A DNA stretch of 64,000 nt, from assembly GCA_013288555.1 (NCBI GenBank), contig JABDBQ010000001.1, positions 1 to 64,000 on the forward strand, given 5' to 3'. Positions within the stretch are counted from its first letter, which is position 1, and each line of letters opens with the position of its first letter. Positions 8,654-18,592 of this stretch are shown here, in pieces. This DNA is from Bacteroidota bacterium (GTDB lineage: Bacteria > Bacteroidota > Bacteroidia > CAILMK01). Both the position numbers and the translations under genes were made by a program. The notes under the pieces were generated by a model, which saw only the letters and a list, made by a program, of their open reading frames with translations, had not been told where the DNA came from and searched no databases.

Positions 8654-9790
8654 TTATTCCTTAATGATCTTTTTTGAATAGATTTTGTCCTTGGTTTTTA
8701 CCAAAACCAAATATATTGAAGGGGCTACTAATTGAAGATCAACCAAATGACTGCTTCCTGAAGAATTCCCCTGATAAATTATTCTTCCAATCAAATCCGT
8801 CACCATAATTGCAACGTCTTCACTGACAGGAGTTTTAATATATAATAGGCCTGAAGTGGGATTTGGATATATTTGAAAATCCAGTGTAGTTGTTGTATCA
8901 ACATCACAGGGAGGATTTTTGAAATAAAAATAGGTGTTTCGCTGATCGTTAACCTGGCTATTTGAACCATTCCAGTCTGTAATTATTTCCTGGTGTAACG
9001 AACTGTCGCAGTTATATATATAATTGGTATTTTCAAAGTTCACCAACGAATTATCCGCGTTGTTCCAATTTTGCAAAATACAATTAGTCAACTGACGTTT
9101 ATCATAAGTGTAGATATATTGCATGTCGGTATGCCAATTTGTGTTAACCCATGAAGAATAGTCGTAAGTAATTACCTTTCCGGAGCTGTCATAAGTGTAG
9201 CTCCATTTTGCGTAATTTTCAAAGGAGTCAGTTGACGAAGGGTCCCAATTCTGAAAAATATATTGGCTTAGTAATCCCTTGGTATCGTAAGTGTAGAGGA
9301 CCTGAACGTCATTTATCCATGAATGATGGGTACTGTCCCGGACTTCTTCAATATATTTTTGCAGGTTTCCATTCTTATCATAAATTGAGATATTATTCAA
9401 AGTATCATACCATGCCCCATTCTTCCAGTTTTGGATAATAACTGCTGAGATTTTATTCGACATGGTATATGTGTAAATATCCCGTTCTGAATTTAGCCAT
9501 TGTCCCTTGGCATTGTCCCAGAATTGAAAGATAAACTGATTAACGTTCCCGTTTTTATCATTATTTGTATAATTATATTGAGATGAATTTACCCATGTAT
9601 TCGCAACACGATCCCAGTTTTGATTTAACTCATAAGAAACGTATCCGCTGGAATCATAGGAATAGGTATATTTTTGTGAGTTTTGCCAGGCCTTGTTTTG
9701 CCAAACTTCAATGAGTTCAGATTGTATCATTTGCCCGGAAGCAATTCCGTTGAAAATCAGAAGAAAAAGAAATGGCAATGCTCTTTTCAA
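8654..9790 (-). CDS. Secreted T9SS cargo with about seven YTYD/NW repeats
   Basis: 378 residues. Signal peptide MKRALPFLFLLIFNGIASGQ. Residues about 25-290 consist of roughly seven units of 33-38 residues with the shape YTYDxxGxVxxYxxQNWDxxxxxWxNxxx, reminiscent of YD-type beta repeats. The C-terminal 75 residues are a T9SS type A sorting domain (FQIYPNPTSGLLYI ... VTDLIGRIIYQG ... IYLVLVKTKDKIYSKKIIKE). It should be exported by Sec and then carried through the outer membrane by T9SS. Its start region faces the outer-membrane protein gene at 9978 across a palindrome, so the two are divergent. The biological role of the repeats is unknown. Confidence 0.85.
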   Translation of the reverse strand: MKRALPFLFLLIFNGIASGQMIQSELIEVWQNKAWQNSQKYTYSYDSSGYVSYELNQNWDRVANTWVNSSQYNYTNNDKNGNVNQFIFQFWDNAKGQWLNSERDIYTYTMSNKISAVIIQNWKNGAWYDTLNNISIYDKNGNLQKYIEEVRDSTHHSWINDVQVLYTYDTKGLLSQYIFQNWDPSSTDSFENYAKWSYTYDSSGKVITYDYSSWVNTNWHTDMQYIYTYDKRQLTNCILQNWNNADNSLVNFENTNYIYNCDSSLHQEIITDWNGSNSQVNDQRNTYFYFKNPPCDVDTTTTLDFQIYPNPTSGLLYIKTPVSEDVAIMVTDLIGRIIYQGNSSGSSHLVDLQLVAPSIYLVLVKTKDKIYSKKIIKE

Positions 9791-9852
9791 AGATTTGTTT
9801 AATTACTGCATGACAAATATAACATATTCTTCAGGTTTCATTTAGTGTATGC

Positions 9853-9887
9853 CAGACGTTCCACTTTTTCAAAAAGTGGAACGTCTG
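9853..9887. repeat. Palindromic repeat family A, copy 2 (perfect)
   Basis: CAGACGTTCCACTTTTT, C, then AAAAAGTGGAACGTCTG: 17-base perfect arms with a one-base centre. It sits in the intergenic space between the divergent T9SS and outer-membrane protein genes. Confidence 0.9.
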
Positions 9888-9897
9888 AATTTTAGCC

Positions 9898-9921
9898 CTT
9901 GTTGGTGTTGTCACCAACAAG
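9898..9921. repeat. Hairpin CTTGTTGGTG-TTGT-CACCAACAAG (family B-like)
   Basis: Ten-base perfect stem with a 4-base loop, 10 bases after palindrome copy 2. Its core GTTGGTG/CACCAAC corresponds to GTCGGTG/CACCGAC of the family B repeats at 38882 and 42729, with a C-G pair changed to T-A. Confidence 0.75.
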
Positions 9922-9977
9922 CTGGCTCATTTACAATATTTCATGATTTATACTGTTATTTGCTGAAACAAAGAACC

Positions 9978-10718
9978 ATGAGAATGAAACAAGCACCAAT
10001 TTTATTAATTTTGGGCGGCATGGGTATTTTTAATGCATCTGCACAGAATGACACCGTAGGAATGCCCCATCCTCGCGGATTTTTTTACTTTGATTTTGGC
10101 TTGACTTTAAATTATATCAATGTAAATGGCCTCAATTCAAGTTTGATACCGGGAGATAAACAAGATCTTTTTGAAACAATATCCGCGAGTGGACACATAG
10201 GCATTGGCCTTAATGGACCACATGTTTTTACGGGGATTGAATATGAAAGGGGAACGGGAGGCTCTTTTTCTGAGCCCTTTCAGAATGCATCATTGCTGAC
10301 TTTTTCACAGTTAAATTATCATTACGGGTACCATTCCGACCAGCATAATCGGGTTTCTTATTCGGCCCAGGTGGGAGTAGGGTTTACTAATTTTAACCTG
10401 AACGAATATTCCAGCTCCAATTCTATCAGCTTCGATTCTTTAACGAAGCAAACAACCGCGGGTAAAGCAGTGAGTTCATCCATCAGCCTTTTCTCTGAAT
10501 TTAATTTTTTCGTAGAGCCAAAAATCGGTGTTGTATTCCGCTCAAAATCGCAAATATTCAAGCATTATGAAGAAAGTGCAGGCATTTATGCAGGCTATCG
10601 TTATTATACAAGCCCTGTGAATTGGTTTACGTCAGGCGGACAATTTGTTACCAATATGCCTCTGAATATCAGGGGAATTCCATCATTTTCCGTTAGTTTG
10701 ATATTTCGAAAGCTGTAA
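9978..10718 (+). CDS. Predicted outer-membrane beta-barrel protein
   Basis: The ORF track starts at 9849, but those first codons come from the two palindromes. The real start is MRMKQAPILLILGGMGIFNASAQ at 9978, a clean signal peptide cut after SAQ, leaving about 220 residues. The mature chain alternates polar and hydrophobic residues with aromatic girdles (FFYFDFGLTLNYINV, QLNYHYGYHSD, VSYSAQVGVGF, IYAGYRYYTS) and ends SVSLIFRKL, a terminal aromatic strand of the kind inserted by the Bam machinery. No specific family is recognised. It is followed by palindrome copy 3 and carA. Confidence 0.7.
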   Translation: MRMKQAPILLILGGMGIFNASAQNDTVGMPHPRGFFYFDFGLTLNYINVNGLNSSLIPGDKQDLFETISASGHIGIGLNGPHVFTGIEYERGTGGSFSEPFQNASLLTFSQLNYHYGYHSDQHNRVSYSAQVGVGFTNFNLNEYSSSNSISFDSLTKQTTAGKAVSSSISLFSEFNFFVEPKIGVVFRSKSQIFKHYEESAGIYAGYRYYTSPVNWFTSGGQFVTNMPLNIRGIPSFSVSLIFRKL

Positions 10719-10750
10719 TAGAAGTTCCATTTTTTAAAATGGATCTTCTA
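10719..10750. repeat. Palindromic repeat family A, copy 3
   Basis: TAGAAGTTCCATTTT, TT, AAAATGGATCTTCTA: 15-base arms with one mismatch. It overlaps the stop codon of the outer-membrane protein gene and lies 50 bases before carA; it could also act as that gene's terminator. Confidence 0.8.
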
Positions 10751-10799
10751 AAATACCTTTCTGTATTCTTCAGCCTTTTTCCGATATTTGCAGCACAAT

Positions 10800-11900
10800 A
10801 TGAAATTTTTTGAAGAACGCCAGGCCATCATTCTCTTAGAAGACGGCAAAGTATTTTACGGCAAAGCTGCCGGGAAAATTGGTACCACCACCGGGGAGAT
10901 CTGTTTCAATACAGGTATGACGGGCTACCAGGAGATATTTACTGATCCTTCCTATTATGGTCAGATATTGATCGCTACAAATGTTCATATTGGCAATTAT
11001 GGTATAAAGAAGTCTGAAAGCCAGAGTAGCGATATCAAAATCGCAGGATTGGTTTGCCGCAATTATAATGTGCCTTACAGCCGTAAAATGGCTGACAGTT
11101 CCATCCAGGACTTTTTTATTGAAGACGACCTGGTTGCCATCTGCAATGTAGATACGCGTGGCCTGGTGAATTATATCCGCCACAAAGGCTCGATGAACGC
11201 CATCATATCATCAGAAGAAAGCGACCTTGAAATCTTGAATGCCATGCTGCATAATACGCCGGGCATGAAAGGGCTTGAATTGTCTTCGCATGTAAGTACA
11301 AAGAACACTTATGAACTCGGTAATCAGGATTCAAAGACAAGAGTTGCCGTACTTGATCTTGGCGTAAAACAAAATATCCTGGATAATTTCATCAAACGCG
11401 ACTGCGCTTTGAAGGTTTTTCCTGCTAAAACGACCCTATCCGAAATAAACGATTGGAACCCTTCTGCTTATTTCATTTCAAATGGCCCAGGTGATCCTGC
11501 GGCAATGCCATATGCAGTAGAAACAGCAAAGGCTATGATTGCAGATAAGCGACAATTATTCGGAATCTGTCTTGGCCACCAGGTATTGGCCCAGGTTTTT
11601 GGTATTGGCACATATAAAATGCATAACGGTCATCGTGGACTCAACCATCCTGTGAAGAATATTATCCGCAACCATTGTGAGATCACATCTCAGAACCACG
11701 GTTTCGGTATTAATTCTGATGATGTACTGAATCATAAAGAAGTAGAAACAACCCATATCAACCTCAATGACAATACCATTGAAGGTATCCGTCACAAGAC
11801 CCTAAAAGCCTTCTCGGTACAATATCACCCCGAAGCATCACCAGGCCCGCACGATGCAGGCTACCTGTTTGATGATTTTATGGGGATGATAAAGGCATAA
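10800..11900 (+). CDS. carA: Carbamoyl-phosphate synthase small subunit
   Basis: Hydrolyses glutamine and passes ammonia to the large subunit for carbamoyl phosphate, the precursor of arginine and pyrimidines. The N-terminal small-subunit domain has GEICFNTGMTGYQEIFTDPSYYGQI. The class I amidotransferase domain has the nucleophile in GICLGHQ (Cys at about 257), a FISNGPGDPA oxyanion loop and the His-Glu pair in YHPEASPGPHDAGYLFDDF. I prefer the Met at 10800 (MKFFEERQAI); the track adds four residues. GATATTTG 12 bases upstream is one base off a -7 box. The large subunit carB is not in the window. Confidence 0.95.
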   Translation: MKFFEERQAIILLEDGKVFYGKAAGKIGTTTGEICFNTGMTGYQEIFTDPSYYGQILIATNVHIGNYGIKKSESQSSDIKIAGLVCRNYNVPYSRKMADSSIQDFFIEDDLVAICNVDTRGLVNYIRHKGSMNAIISSEESDLEILNAMLHNTPGMKGLELSSHVSTKNTYELGNQDSKTRVAVLDLGVKQNILDNFIKRDCALKVFPAKTTLSEINDWNPSAYFISNGPGDPAAMPYAVETAKAMIADKRQLFGICLGHQVLAQVFGIGTYKMHNGHRGLNHPVKNIIRNHCEITSQNHGFGINSDDVLNHKEVETTHINLNDNTIEGIRHKTLKAFSVQYHPEASPGPHDAGYLFDDFMGMIKA

Positions 11901-11953
11901 GACAAAATCAAGGTTGCAAATGGCCTTTACCACAAGCAACCCAATATTCTGAT

Positions 11954-12301
11954 TTATTCCATTCCCGGAATTGGCATCGCCTCATGGATTTCTATCGTCG
12001 CATCCTTGCTCCAGCCATTGGTATGCGGGTGACCTTCCATCAGTTTTTTAGCCTGTTCCATGTCTTCTGCTTCAATAACTGAATAACCCGAAACATCTTT
12101 AGTACTTGCTTCGGTACTTCCGCCTGGTTTGATTTGAACACCACCCATTAGCGGTGTGCCCATGTCTTTCAGATGACTGCCCGCCCTTTGAGCCCAGTCT
12201 GTCCATTGTTTCATGCCTTCGGCCTGCTGTTCAGGAGTAGAATTCATGGTTTGTGCCATGGCGCTGGCAGGAACGTGATAAAGAACAACAAATTTTTTCA
12301 T
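11954..12301 (-). CDS. YCII-type small protein
   Basis: 115 residues with the ferredoxin-like fold pattern of YCII-related proteins: MKKFVVLYHVPASA at the start, a GYSVIEAEDMEQAKKLMEGHPH segment in the second half and a final strand ATIEIHEAMPIPG. The middle part holds GGVQIKPGG in place of the DGPF motif of the paralogue at 58856. The biochemical role of most YCII proteins is not known. It lies alone on the minus strand between carA and eno. Confidence 0.75.
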   Translation of the reverse strand: MKKFVVLYHVPASAMAQTMNSTPEQQAEGMKQWTDWAQRAGSHLKDMGTPLMGGVQIKPGGSTEASTKDVSGYSVIEAEDMEQAKKLMEGHPHTNGWSKDATIEIHEAMPIPGME

Positions 12302-12484
12302 GACTTATTTATTTTTAATGATTTAGAATCCAAAAATACGGATTTTATTCAATGGACATATTATGAAAGGGTGAACAAATCTTTTATTAATTGCAAATCG
12401 CAAGCAATCCTGGATTCTCCATGTTTTTCAATCTTATCCACACCAGGTGCAAACAATTCCTGAACCTTTTTCCATGTTTCTTGC

Positions 12485-13816
<1,332 letters not shown>

Positions 13817-13821
13817 AATCT

Positions 13822-13852
13822 AAAGCTATAAGGTTTTGAAAACCTTAGCTTT
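13822..13852. terminator. Hairpin after eno
   Basis: AAAGCTATAAGGTTTT pairs with AAAACCTTAGCTTT with a 2-base bulge. No long T tract follows, so it may be an attenuating hairpin or a palindromic repeat rather than a full terminator. Confidence 0.55.
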
Positions 13853-13874
13853 GGTTCAATAAATTAAAACTAAC

Positions 13875-14165
13875 ATGAACAGATTTCTTCACATCATCCG
13901 GAACAAATATTTTATTGTATCAGTAATCATGCTGGCATGGATTAGTTTTTTTGATCGGTACAATCTTGTTCGACGCTTTTTCAGAGATGGAAGAGAATAC
14001 AGCACACTCAAAACCGAGAAGATTTATTACCAGCAGAAAATAGCTGAGATCAAAAAAGAAAAAGAAGAACTGTTTGGCAACAATGATAAACTTGAAAAAT
14101 TCGCCCGGGAAAAATATTATATGAAAAAAGACGGCGAAGATATTTTTGTGGTAGAAAAGCCATAA
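13875..14165 (+). CDS. FtsB/DivIC-like septum formation protein
   Basis: 96 residues: one membrane segment (about 12-26, YFIVSVIMLAWISFF) followed by a charged coiled coil (REYSTLKTEKIYYQQKIAEIKKEKEELFGNNDKLEKFAREKYYM). The ending KFAREKYYMKKDGEDIFVVE is typical of FtsB/DivIC proteins, which link FtsL and FtsQ in the divisome. It follows eno, the same linkage as ftsB in many bacteria. Confidence in the family is high; no direct sign of which divisome partners it uses. Confidence 0.88.
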   Translation: MNRFLHIIRNKYFIVSVIMLAWISFFDRYNLVRRFFRDGREYSTLKTEKIYYQQKIAEIKKEKEELFGNNDKLEKFAREKYYMKKDGEDIFVVEKP

Positions 14166-14192
14166 CCGGTATAAATATCAATCAAGGCTCCA

Positions 14193-15047
14193 ATGGTTCA
14201 TTTTCTCAATCTTATTCGTTGGAAAAACCTACTCATTATAGTTCTTACGCAATTGTTTGCCTATGTTTTCCTTGATCAGGAACAATGCATGCAATTGCAG
14301 ATTGAAACTCAATTTATTTTAATTTGCCTTTCCACAGTCTTACTCGCTGCTGGTGGATACATTATTAATGATTATTCTGATGTCAGAATTGATGTTATAA
14401 ACAAGCCGGATAACCTCATCGTCAGTAGATATATATCCAAAAGAGTAGCATTTGCACTACATTTGGTTATCAATTTTGCCGGTGTGTTTATTGCTTTTTT
14501 TGTGAATTATAAATTCGGCATTCTTTCTTTTTTCATTGCTTTTTTGCTCTGGCAATATTCTGTAAGGTTCAAGTATATTTTCTTTTTTGGCAATGTTCTG
14601 GTTTCAGCACTTATGGCACTTTCCATTATGGTTTTGGGTTTTGCTTCTAATTCGATTTTGGTTCTGTGGTTGATTTATTATACAGTGTTTGCTTTCCTCA
14701 CAGGACTCATTCGTGAAATCATAAAAGATATCGAAGACATGGAAGGAGATGCGGTTTTTAACGCTAAAACGCTCCCCAATACGCTGGGAATTCCGAGGAC
14801 AAAAATTGTAATCTACTATCTAATGATCCTTACGCTCTGTATCCTCGTGCTTTCTTGTGCATTCCTGTTTATGAAAGGTTATATCATTCTACCTGTATAC
14901 CTGTTGCTCGCCACAGCCTTGCCATTAGCCATCTTTTTCCAGAAAACAATTTCTGCTGATTCTAAAAAAGACTTCAGTTTTCTAAGCAGAATGATTAAAC
15001 TAATTATGCTGGCAGGGGTTGTTTCCATGGGGTTGAGGTGTATTTAA
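14193..15047 (+). CDS. UbiA-family prenyltransferase
   Basis: 284 residues with about eight membrane helices. The first Asp-rich motif IINDYSDVRIDVINKP (residues 58-72) and the second (REIIKDIEDMEGD) are the Mg-diphosphate sites of UbiA enzymes. The sequence resembles the geranylgeranylglycerol-phosphate-type group often annotated in Bacteroidota, but the acceptor substrate cannot be read from sequence. The gene starts 27 bases after the ftsB-like gene and may be transcribed with eno and it. Confidence 0.87.
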   Translation: MVHFLNLIRWKNLLIIVLTQLFAYVFLDQEQCMQLQIETQFILICLSTVLLAAGGYIINDYSDVRIDVINKPDNLIVSRYISKRVAFALHLVINFAGVFIAFFVNYKFGILSFFIAFLLWQYSVRFKYIFFFGNVLVSALMALSIMVLGFASNSILVLWLIYYTVFAFLTGLIREIIKDIEDMEGDAVFNAKTLPNTLGIPRTKIVIYYLMILTLCILVLSCAFLFMKGYIILPVYLLLATALPLAIFFQKTISADSKKDFSFLSRMIKLIMLAGVVSMGLRCI

Positions 15048-15072
15048 TAATATTATTAAGGGATTACATTCT

Positions 15073-15510
15073 GTGAAATCGGACAATACTGTAGAAAAAT
15101 CAATAATAATAAATGTTCATGTATCAAAAGTCTGGGAAGTATTAACGATACCGGAATTAATGAAAGAATGGTTAACAGATATTGGCATTGAAATCATTTC
15201 GGATTTCAAAGTCGGGAATCCAATCATTTTCACAGGAAAATGGAATGGAGCTAATCGGGAAGACCATGGGATTATCCTGGAATTTGAACCCGAAAAAGTG
15301 TTCAGATATAGTTATTGGTCAAAAATTTCGAGGTTACCTGATGTTCCGGAAAACTATACCTATATGGAATTCAGATTAATTTCAAAAGAAGATCAAACGA
15401 TTCTTAATCTTAAACATAGCAACCTGATCTGGGAGACAGGATGGGAGCATTCGAATTTCTACTGGGGAGTTGCTCTGAATGTTATCAAGAAATTGGCGGA
15501 AACAAATTGA
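15073..15510 (+). CDS. SRPBCC (AHSA1/START-like) protein
   Basis: 145 residues starting with GTG. The opening VEKSIIINVHVSKVWEVLTIPELMKEWLTD and central GNPIIFTGKWNGANREDHGIILEFEPEKVFRYSYW are standard for the AHSA1 branch of the SRPBCC fold, which has a hydrophobic ligand cavity. The C-terminal helix is WGVALNVIKKLAE. Such genes often travel with ECF sigma factors and VOC proteins; one VOC gene follows 104 bases later. Its ligand is unknown. Confidence 0.82.
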   Translation: MKSDNTVEKSIIINVHVSKVWEVLTIPELMKEWLTDIGIEIISDFKVGNPIIFTGKWNGANREDHGIILEFEPEKVFRYSYWSKISRLPDVPENYTYMEFRLISKEDQTILNLKHSNLIWETGWEHSNFYWGVALNVIKKLAETN

Positions 15511-15578
15511 ATCCAACTTGCCGTATCTGCCCCTTCATAATGCCGTTTTTGCACTTCAATCACCGATCAAAAACAATT

Positions 15579-15586
15579 TATCTTTG
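15579..15586 (+). promoter_or_regulatory. -7 promoter box of the VOC gene
   Basis: TATCTTTG, an exact TAnnTTTG, 28 bases before the ATG at 15615. No good -33 element is visible. Confidence 0.5.
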
Positions 15587-15614
15587 TTGCATCATAAATT
15601 AAAAATATAAAAAA

Positions 15615-16094
15615 ATGCAAAAAATTACCACCTTTTTATGGTTCGACAACAATGCCGAGGAAGCCGTAAATTTTTACACCTCAATTTTCAAAGATTCAAA
15701 AATCACCAACATGTCCCGTTATACCGAAGCAGGCCCCGGACCAGCAGGCTCTGTCATGGTTGCTAATTTTACACTCAATGGCCAGGAGTTTTTGGCACTC
15801 AACGGCGGCCCTGTTTATAAATTTACAGAGGCCATTTCATTTGTTGTAAATTGTGAAGACCAGCAGGAAATTGATCATTATTGGGATAAATTAACAGAAG
15901 GCGGTTCAGAAGTACAATGCGGCTGGCTGAAAGACAAATTCGGTTTGTCGTGGCAAATAGTTCCAACCAGTATTGGCAAGCTAATGTCTGATCCTGATCC
16001 ATCAAAAGGCAAAAGAGTAGCTGAGACATTATATAAAATGAAAAAAATTATCATAGCAGATCTGGAAAAAGCGCGCGATGGTAATGACCATTGA
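15615..16094 (+). CDS. VOC/PhnB-like protein
   Basis: 159 residues. MQKITTFLWFDNNAEEAVNFYTSIFKDSKI and LNGQEFLALNGGP ... GLSWQIVPTSIGKLMSDPD are the hallmarks of the PhnB/3-demethylubiquinone-methyltransferase-like branch of the VOC (glyoxalase fold) family. These are usually homodimers and may bind a metal, but the PhnB branch has no settled reaction. It has its own promoter box and is followed by a convergent transporter gene. Confidence 0.85.
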   Translation: MQKITTFLWFDNNAEEAVNFYTSIFKDSKITNMSRYTEAGPGPAGSVMVANFTLNGQEFLALNGGPVYKFTEAISFVVNCEDQQEIDHYWDKLTEGGSEVQCGWLKDKFGLSWQIVPTSIGKLMSDPDPSKGKRVAETLYKMKKIIIADLEKARDGNDH

Positions 16095-16196
16095 CCAATT
16101 ACCAATGATCAATTATCAATAATTTGTTCCGATCGACATAATTGATCATTGGGCATTGTTTTACTAACTCCTAATTCCTGTAGACTAACTCCTGAT

Positions 16197-17471
16197 TCAC
16201 ATATACATAAACATTGCTATGGCAGCAATTGCCATCACGAGGGTAATAAAAATGCCCATGACATTTATTGTAAAAGGGTTCGTGTATACGCCCATAATGC
16301 TTTTTTTATTGCAAATAATAAGTATTAGTGCCATCATTGGAGGTGCCGCTACTCCGTTGATAATAGCCGTATAATAAAGCCATTTAAAAGGCGCTATCGG
16401 GAAAAATTGAATAACGATTCCAGCGAGTGAGATTATGGCGATCACAAGGTAAAAACCTTTTGCCTGGAAATATTTTAAGGAAAGACTGGCTTTCCAGCCA
16501 AAAGTTTCTGAAATGGCATATCCTGCAGAAGCAGCCAATACCGGTACAGCAAGTAATCCGGTACCCATAATCCCAAGCGCAAAAAGGATATAGGCAAAGT
16601 TACCTGCAAAAGGTTTTAAAGCGGTGGCAGCATCTGTTGCTGTTTGAATATTATGCATCCCATGTGCTCCAAGTGTAATAGCTGTTGCATCAATGACAAA
16701 AAAATTAATTACGTTTGAAAAAGTCATCCCCACTAGTGTATCCCATCGCATCATTTTGATATGTTTGCGGTTTGGAGCGGGAAGGTTTGTGTTTGTTGAT
16801 TTCCCCGTCATTGCAGCCTGTTCATCTTCTACTTCTTCATTGGCCTGCCAGAAAAACAGGTATGGTGAGATAGTTGTACCTAAAACAGCCACAATGTTCA
16901 TCATGTAATCCTTATCCAGGATTATGGTTGGTAGCAAGGTGTTTTTAAGGACAGCATTCCAATCCTGTTTCACAACGATAACCGTCGCAATATATCCCAG
17001 CAGGGTGAGGCAAAGAAATTTGAGGTATTTTACATAGTTCCTGTAAGGCACAAATACAATAAGCGCCACAGTTAAAATTGTCATTATTACCAGCCAGAAC
17101 ATGAATGGCAATCCGAATAGCATTTGCGCAGATGAGGCCATGGCTCCCAGGTCGGCCCCTACATTGATGGTATTGGCAATTAATAAAAGTATAACAAATG
17201 GATACAGAATTTTACGTCCAAAATGTTTTTTCATTACGGTTGTGATACCGGTCCCGGTGACAAGGCCAATCCTGCCGCACATCTCCTGTATCACAATCAT
17301 AAAAGGGAGGCTGTAAAGAGAAGTCCATAGCTGCCTCAGGCCAAATAATGAGCCCGTCTGTGAATAAGTGCCGATACCGGATGGGTCATCATCTGAGGCA
17401 CCTGTAATAAAGCCGGGACCAATAAGCCTAAAGACCTTCTTAAAGAAAATTGCAGCTTTGTTTCTTTTCAT
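16197..17471 (-). CDS. NRAMP-family transporter, variant metal site
   Basis: 424 residues with about eleven membrane helices and the LeuT-like fold of NRAMP. Helix 1 reads GPGFITGASDDDPSGIGTYSQTG where manganese and iron NRAMP proteins have DPGN, and helix 6 reads GTTISPYLFFWQANEEVED where they have the A-x-x-MPH metal motif. Asp and Pro are kept but the Asn and the metal-binding Met are not, so metal specificity should not be assumed. This subfamily is widespread in bacteria under the NRAMP label. It is convergent with the VOC gene and has no partner gene. Confidence 0.85.
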   Translation of the reverse strand: MKRNKAAIFFKKVFRLIGPGFITGASDDDPSGIGTYSQTGSLFGLRQLWTSLYSLPFMIVIQEMCGRIGLVTGTGITTVMKKHFGRKILYPFVILLLIANTINVGADLGAMASSAQMLFGLPFMFWLVIMTILTVALIVFVPYRNYVKYLKFLCLTLLGYIATVIVVKQDWNAVLKNTLLPTIILDKDYMMNIVAVLGTTISPYLFFWQANEEVEDEQAAMTGKSTNTNLPAPNRKHIKMMRWDTLVGMTFSNVINFFVIDATAITLGAHGMHNIQTATDAATALKPFAGNFAYILFALGIMGTGLLAVPVLAASAGYAISETFGWKASLSLKYFQAKGFYLVIAIISLAGIVIQFFPIAPFKWLYYTAIINGVAAPPMMALILIICNKKSIMGVYTNPFTINVMGIFITLVMAIAAIAMFMYM

Positions 17472-17648
17472 ATTTAATGAGGTGCAATACTAATACAAAA
17501 ACGGTCAAGAATTGTTGTCAACCCTTTATTAAAAGCAATTTCGCATCGGTATTGGTTATCGGGAGATTAGAAACATAAATATAATATTGATGATTAAGAA
17601 TTGTCGTAAAATAAACTTAAATTGCATTGACAATTAAAATAATGAGAT

Positions 17649-18068
17649 ATGTCCAAAGCATTAGTAGTAATCCTGCTTTCTTCTGTATTATTTGGTTCCT
17701 GTCACAAAATGGGGCCTTTTGGCTGTGATTCCGGGCCAAAACCTACTGATGTTAAATTTGATATTGGCGTTTACAGGGGACCCGATATGAGACCCGAAGC
17801 AGATTATGTTTCTATTGATGGAGGCACTCAAACTTTAATTCCTTCTCCTGAAACGACATCTTTAAATGTCACCTGTTCTACACCGGGAATTTTACACTAT
17901 TCATTGCCACTTGGGACGCATACTGTAACAATCTATTTTGGATCGAATGGAGCAAACGCTGCGCCTCATACTTTAATTTTGGCAAAAAGCGGGTCAACCG
18001 TGGATGGAACCCAATTGCCTTCACAATCATGCAATAATGGCCTTTCCGCAGTTATAGCCGACATGTAG
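17649..18068 (+). CDS. Small predicted lipoprotein
   Basis: 139 residues. MSKALVVILLSSVLFGSCHK is a lipoprotein signal with Cys at 18. The mature domain of about 120 residues is beta-rich, with two further Cys pairs of residues (FGCDSG, NVTCSTPG, QSCNNG). No family is recognised. It precedes the methionine sulfoxide reductase gene by 41 bases in the same direction, so the two could be co-transcribed. Confidence 0.7.
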   Translation: MSKALVVILLSSVLFGSCHKMGPFGCDSGPKPTDVKFDIGVYRGPDMRPEADYVSIDGGTQTLIPSPETTSLNVTCSTPGILHYSLPLGTHTVTIYFGSNGANAAPHTLILAKSGSTVDGTQLPSQSCNNGLSAVIADM

Positions 18069-18109
18069 TTTATTTTGGGCTAACTTTGCATCAATGATTT
18101 ATCTCAAAG

Positions 18110-18592
18110 ATGCAAATACAGAACATTGAAACCCCGACAGATAAGGAAGAGCAATATTTATTGCTAATCAAGCAGATAGAAAGCATAATTGTGGATGAAA
18201 TCCCCGATAGCGGAAACATTGGGAACATTCTGGGATTGATGAAATCAGAGTTGAATTTATTTTGGGTTGGATTATATATCCGAAACGGACAGAAACTCGG
18301 ATTGGGAGCCTTTCAGGGTTTGCCCGCCTGCACCATTATTCAATGGGGAAAAGGTGTTTGTGGTACAGCGGCTTCAAGCGGAGAGACTGTTATTGTGGAC
18401 GATGTTTCACAATTTCCCGGATATATCGCATGCCATGCAGAAACGGCTTCCGAAATTGTCATTCCGGGTTTTATTAACGGACAGGTTTCTTTTGTTCTGG
18501 ATGTAGACAGCGCCTCAACATTTGCATTTGACAACACGGATAAAATGTATCTCGAACAGATTTCCCAAATTCTTTCAAGGTTTATAAAATGA
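18110..18592 (+). CDS. Free methionine-(R)-sulfoxide reductase (GAF domain)
   Basis: 160 residues, one GAF domain. It has the three family cysteines: LPACTIIQWGKGVCGTAASSG (Cys74 and Cys84) and FPGYIACHAETASEIVIP (Cys108). These are the resolving and catalytic residues of fRMsr, which reduces free methionine-R-sulfoxide (EC 1.8.4.14) with thioredoxin as donor. The SELNLFWVGLYI and LGLGAFQG stretches also match the family. Its stop overlaps the miaE start by 4 bases (ATGA), indicating translational coupling. Confidence 0.92.
   Translation: MQIQNIETPTDKEEQYLLLIKQIESIIVDEIPDSGNIGNILGLMKSELNLFWVGLYIRNGQKLGLGAFQGLPACTIIQWGKGVCGTAASSGETVIVDDVSQFPGYIACHAETASEIVIPGFINGQVSFVLDVDSASTFAFDNTDKMYLEQISQILSRFIK

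Noticed and set aside
9849-9977. 43-residue N-terminal extension of the outer-membrane protein in the ORF track
   Set aside because: It is encoded by the palindromes at 9853 and 9898, and a clean signal peptide starts at 9978.
6804-10799. Prophage or conjugative island between rplQ and carA
   Set aside because: No integrase, phage or transfer gene and no tRNA-type attachment site; only four small genes and palindromes.
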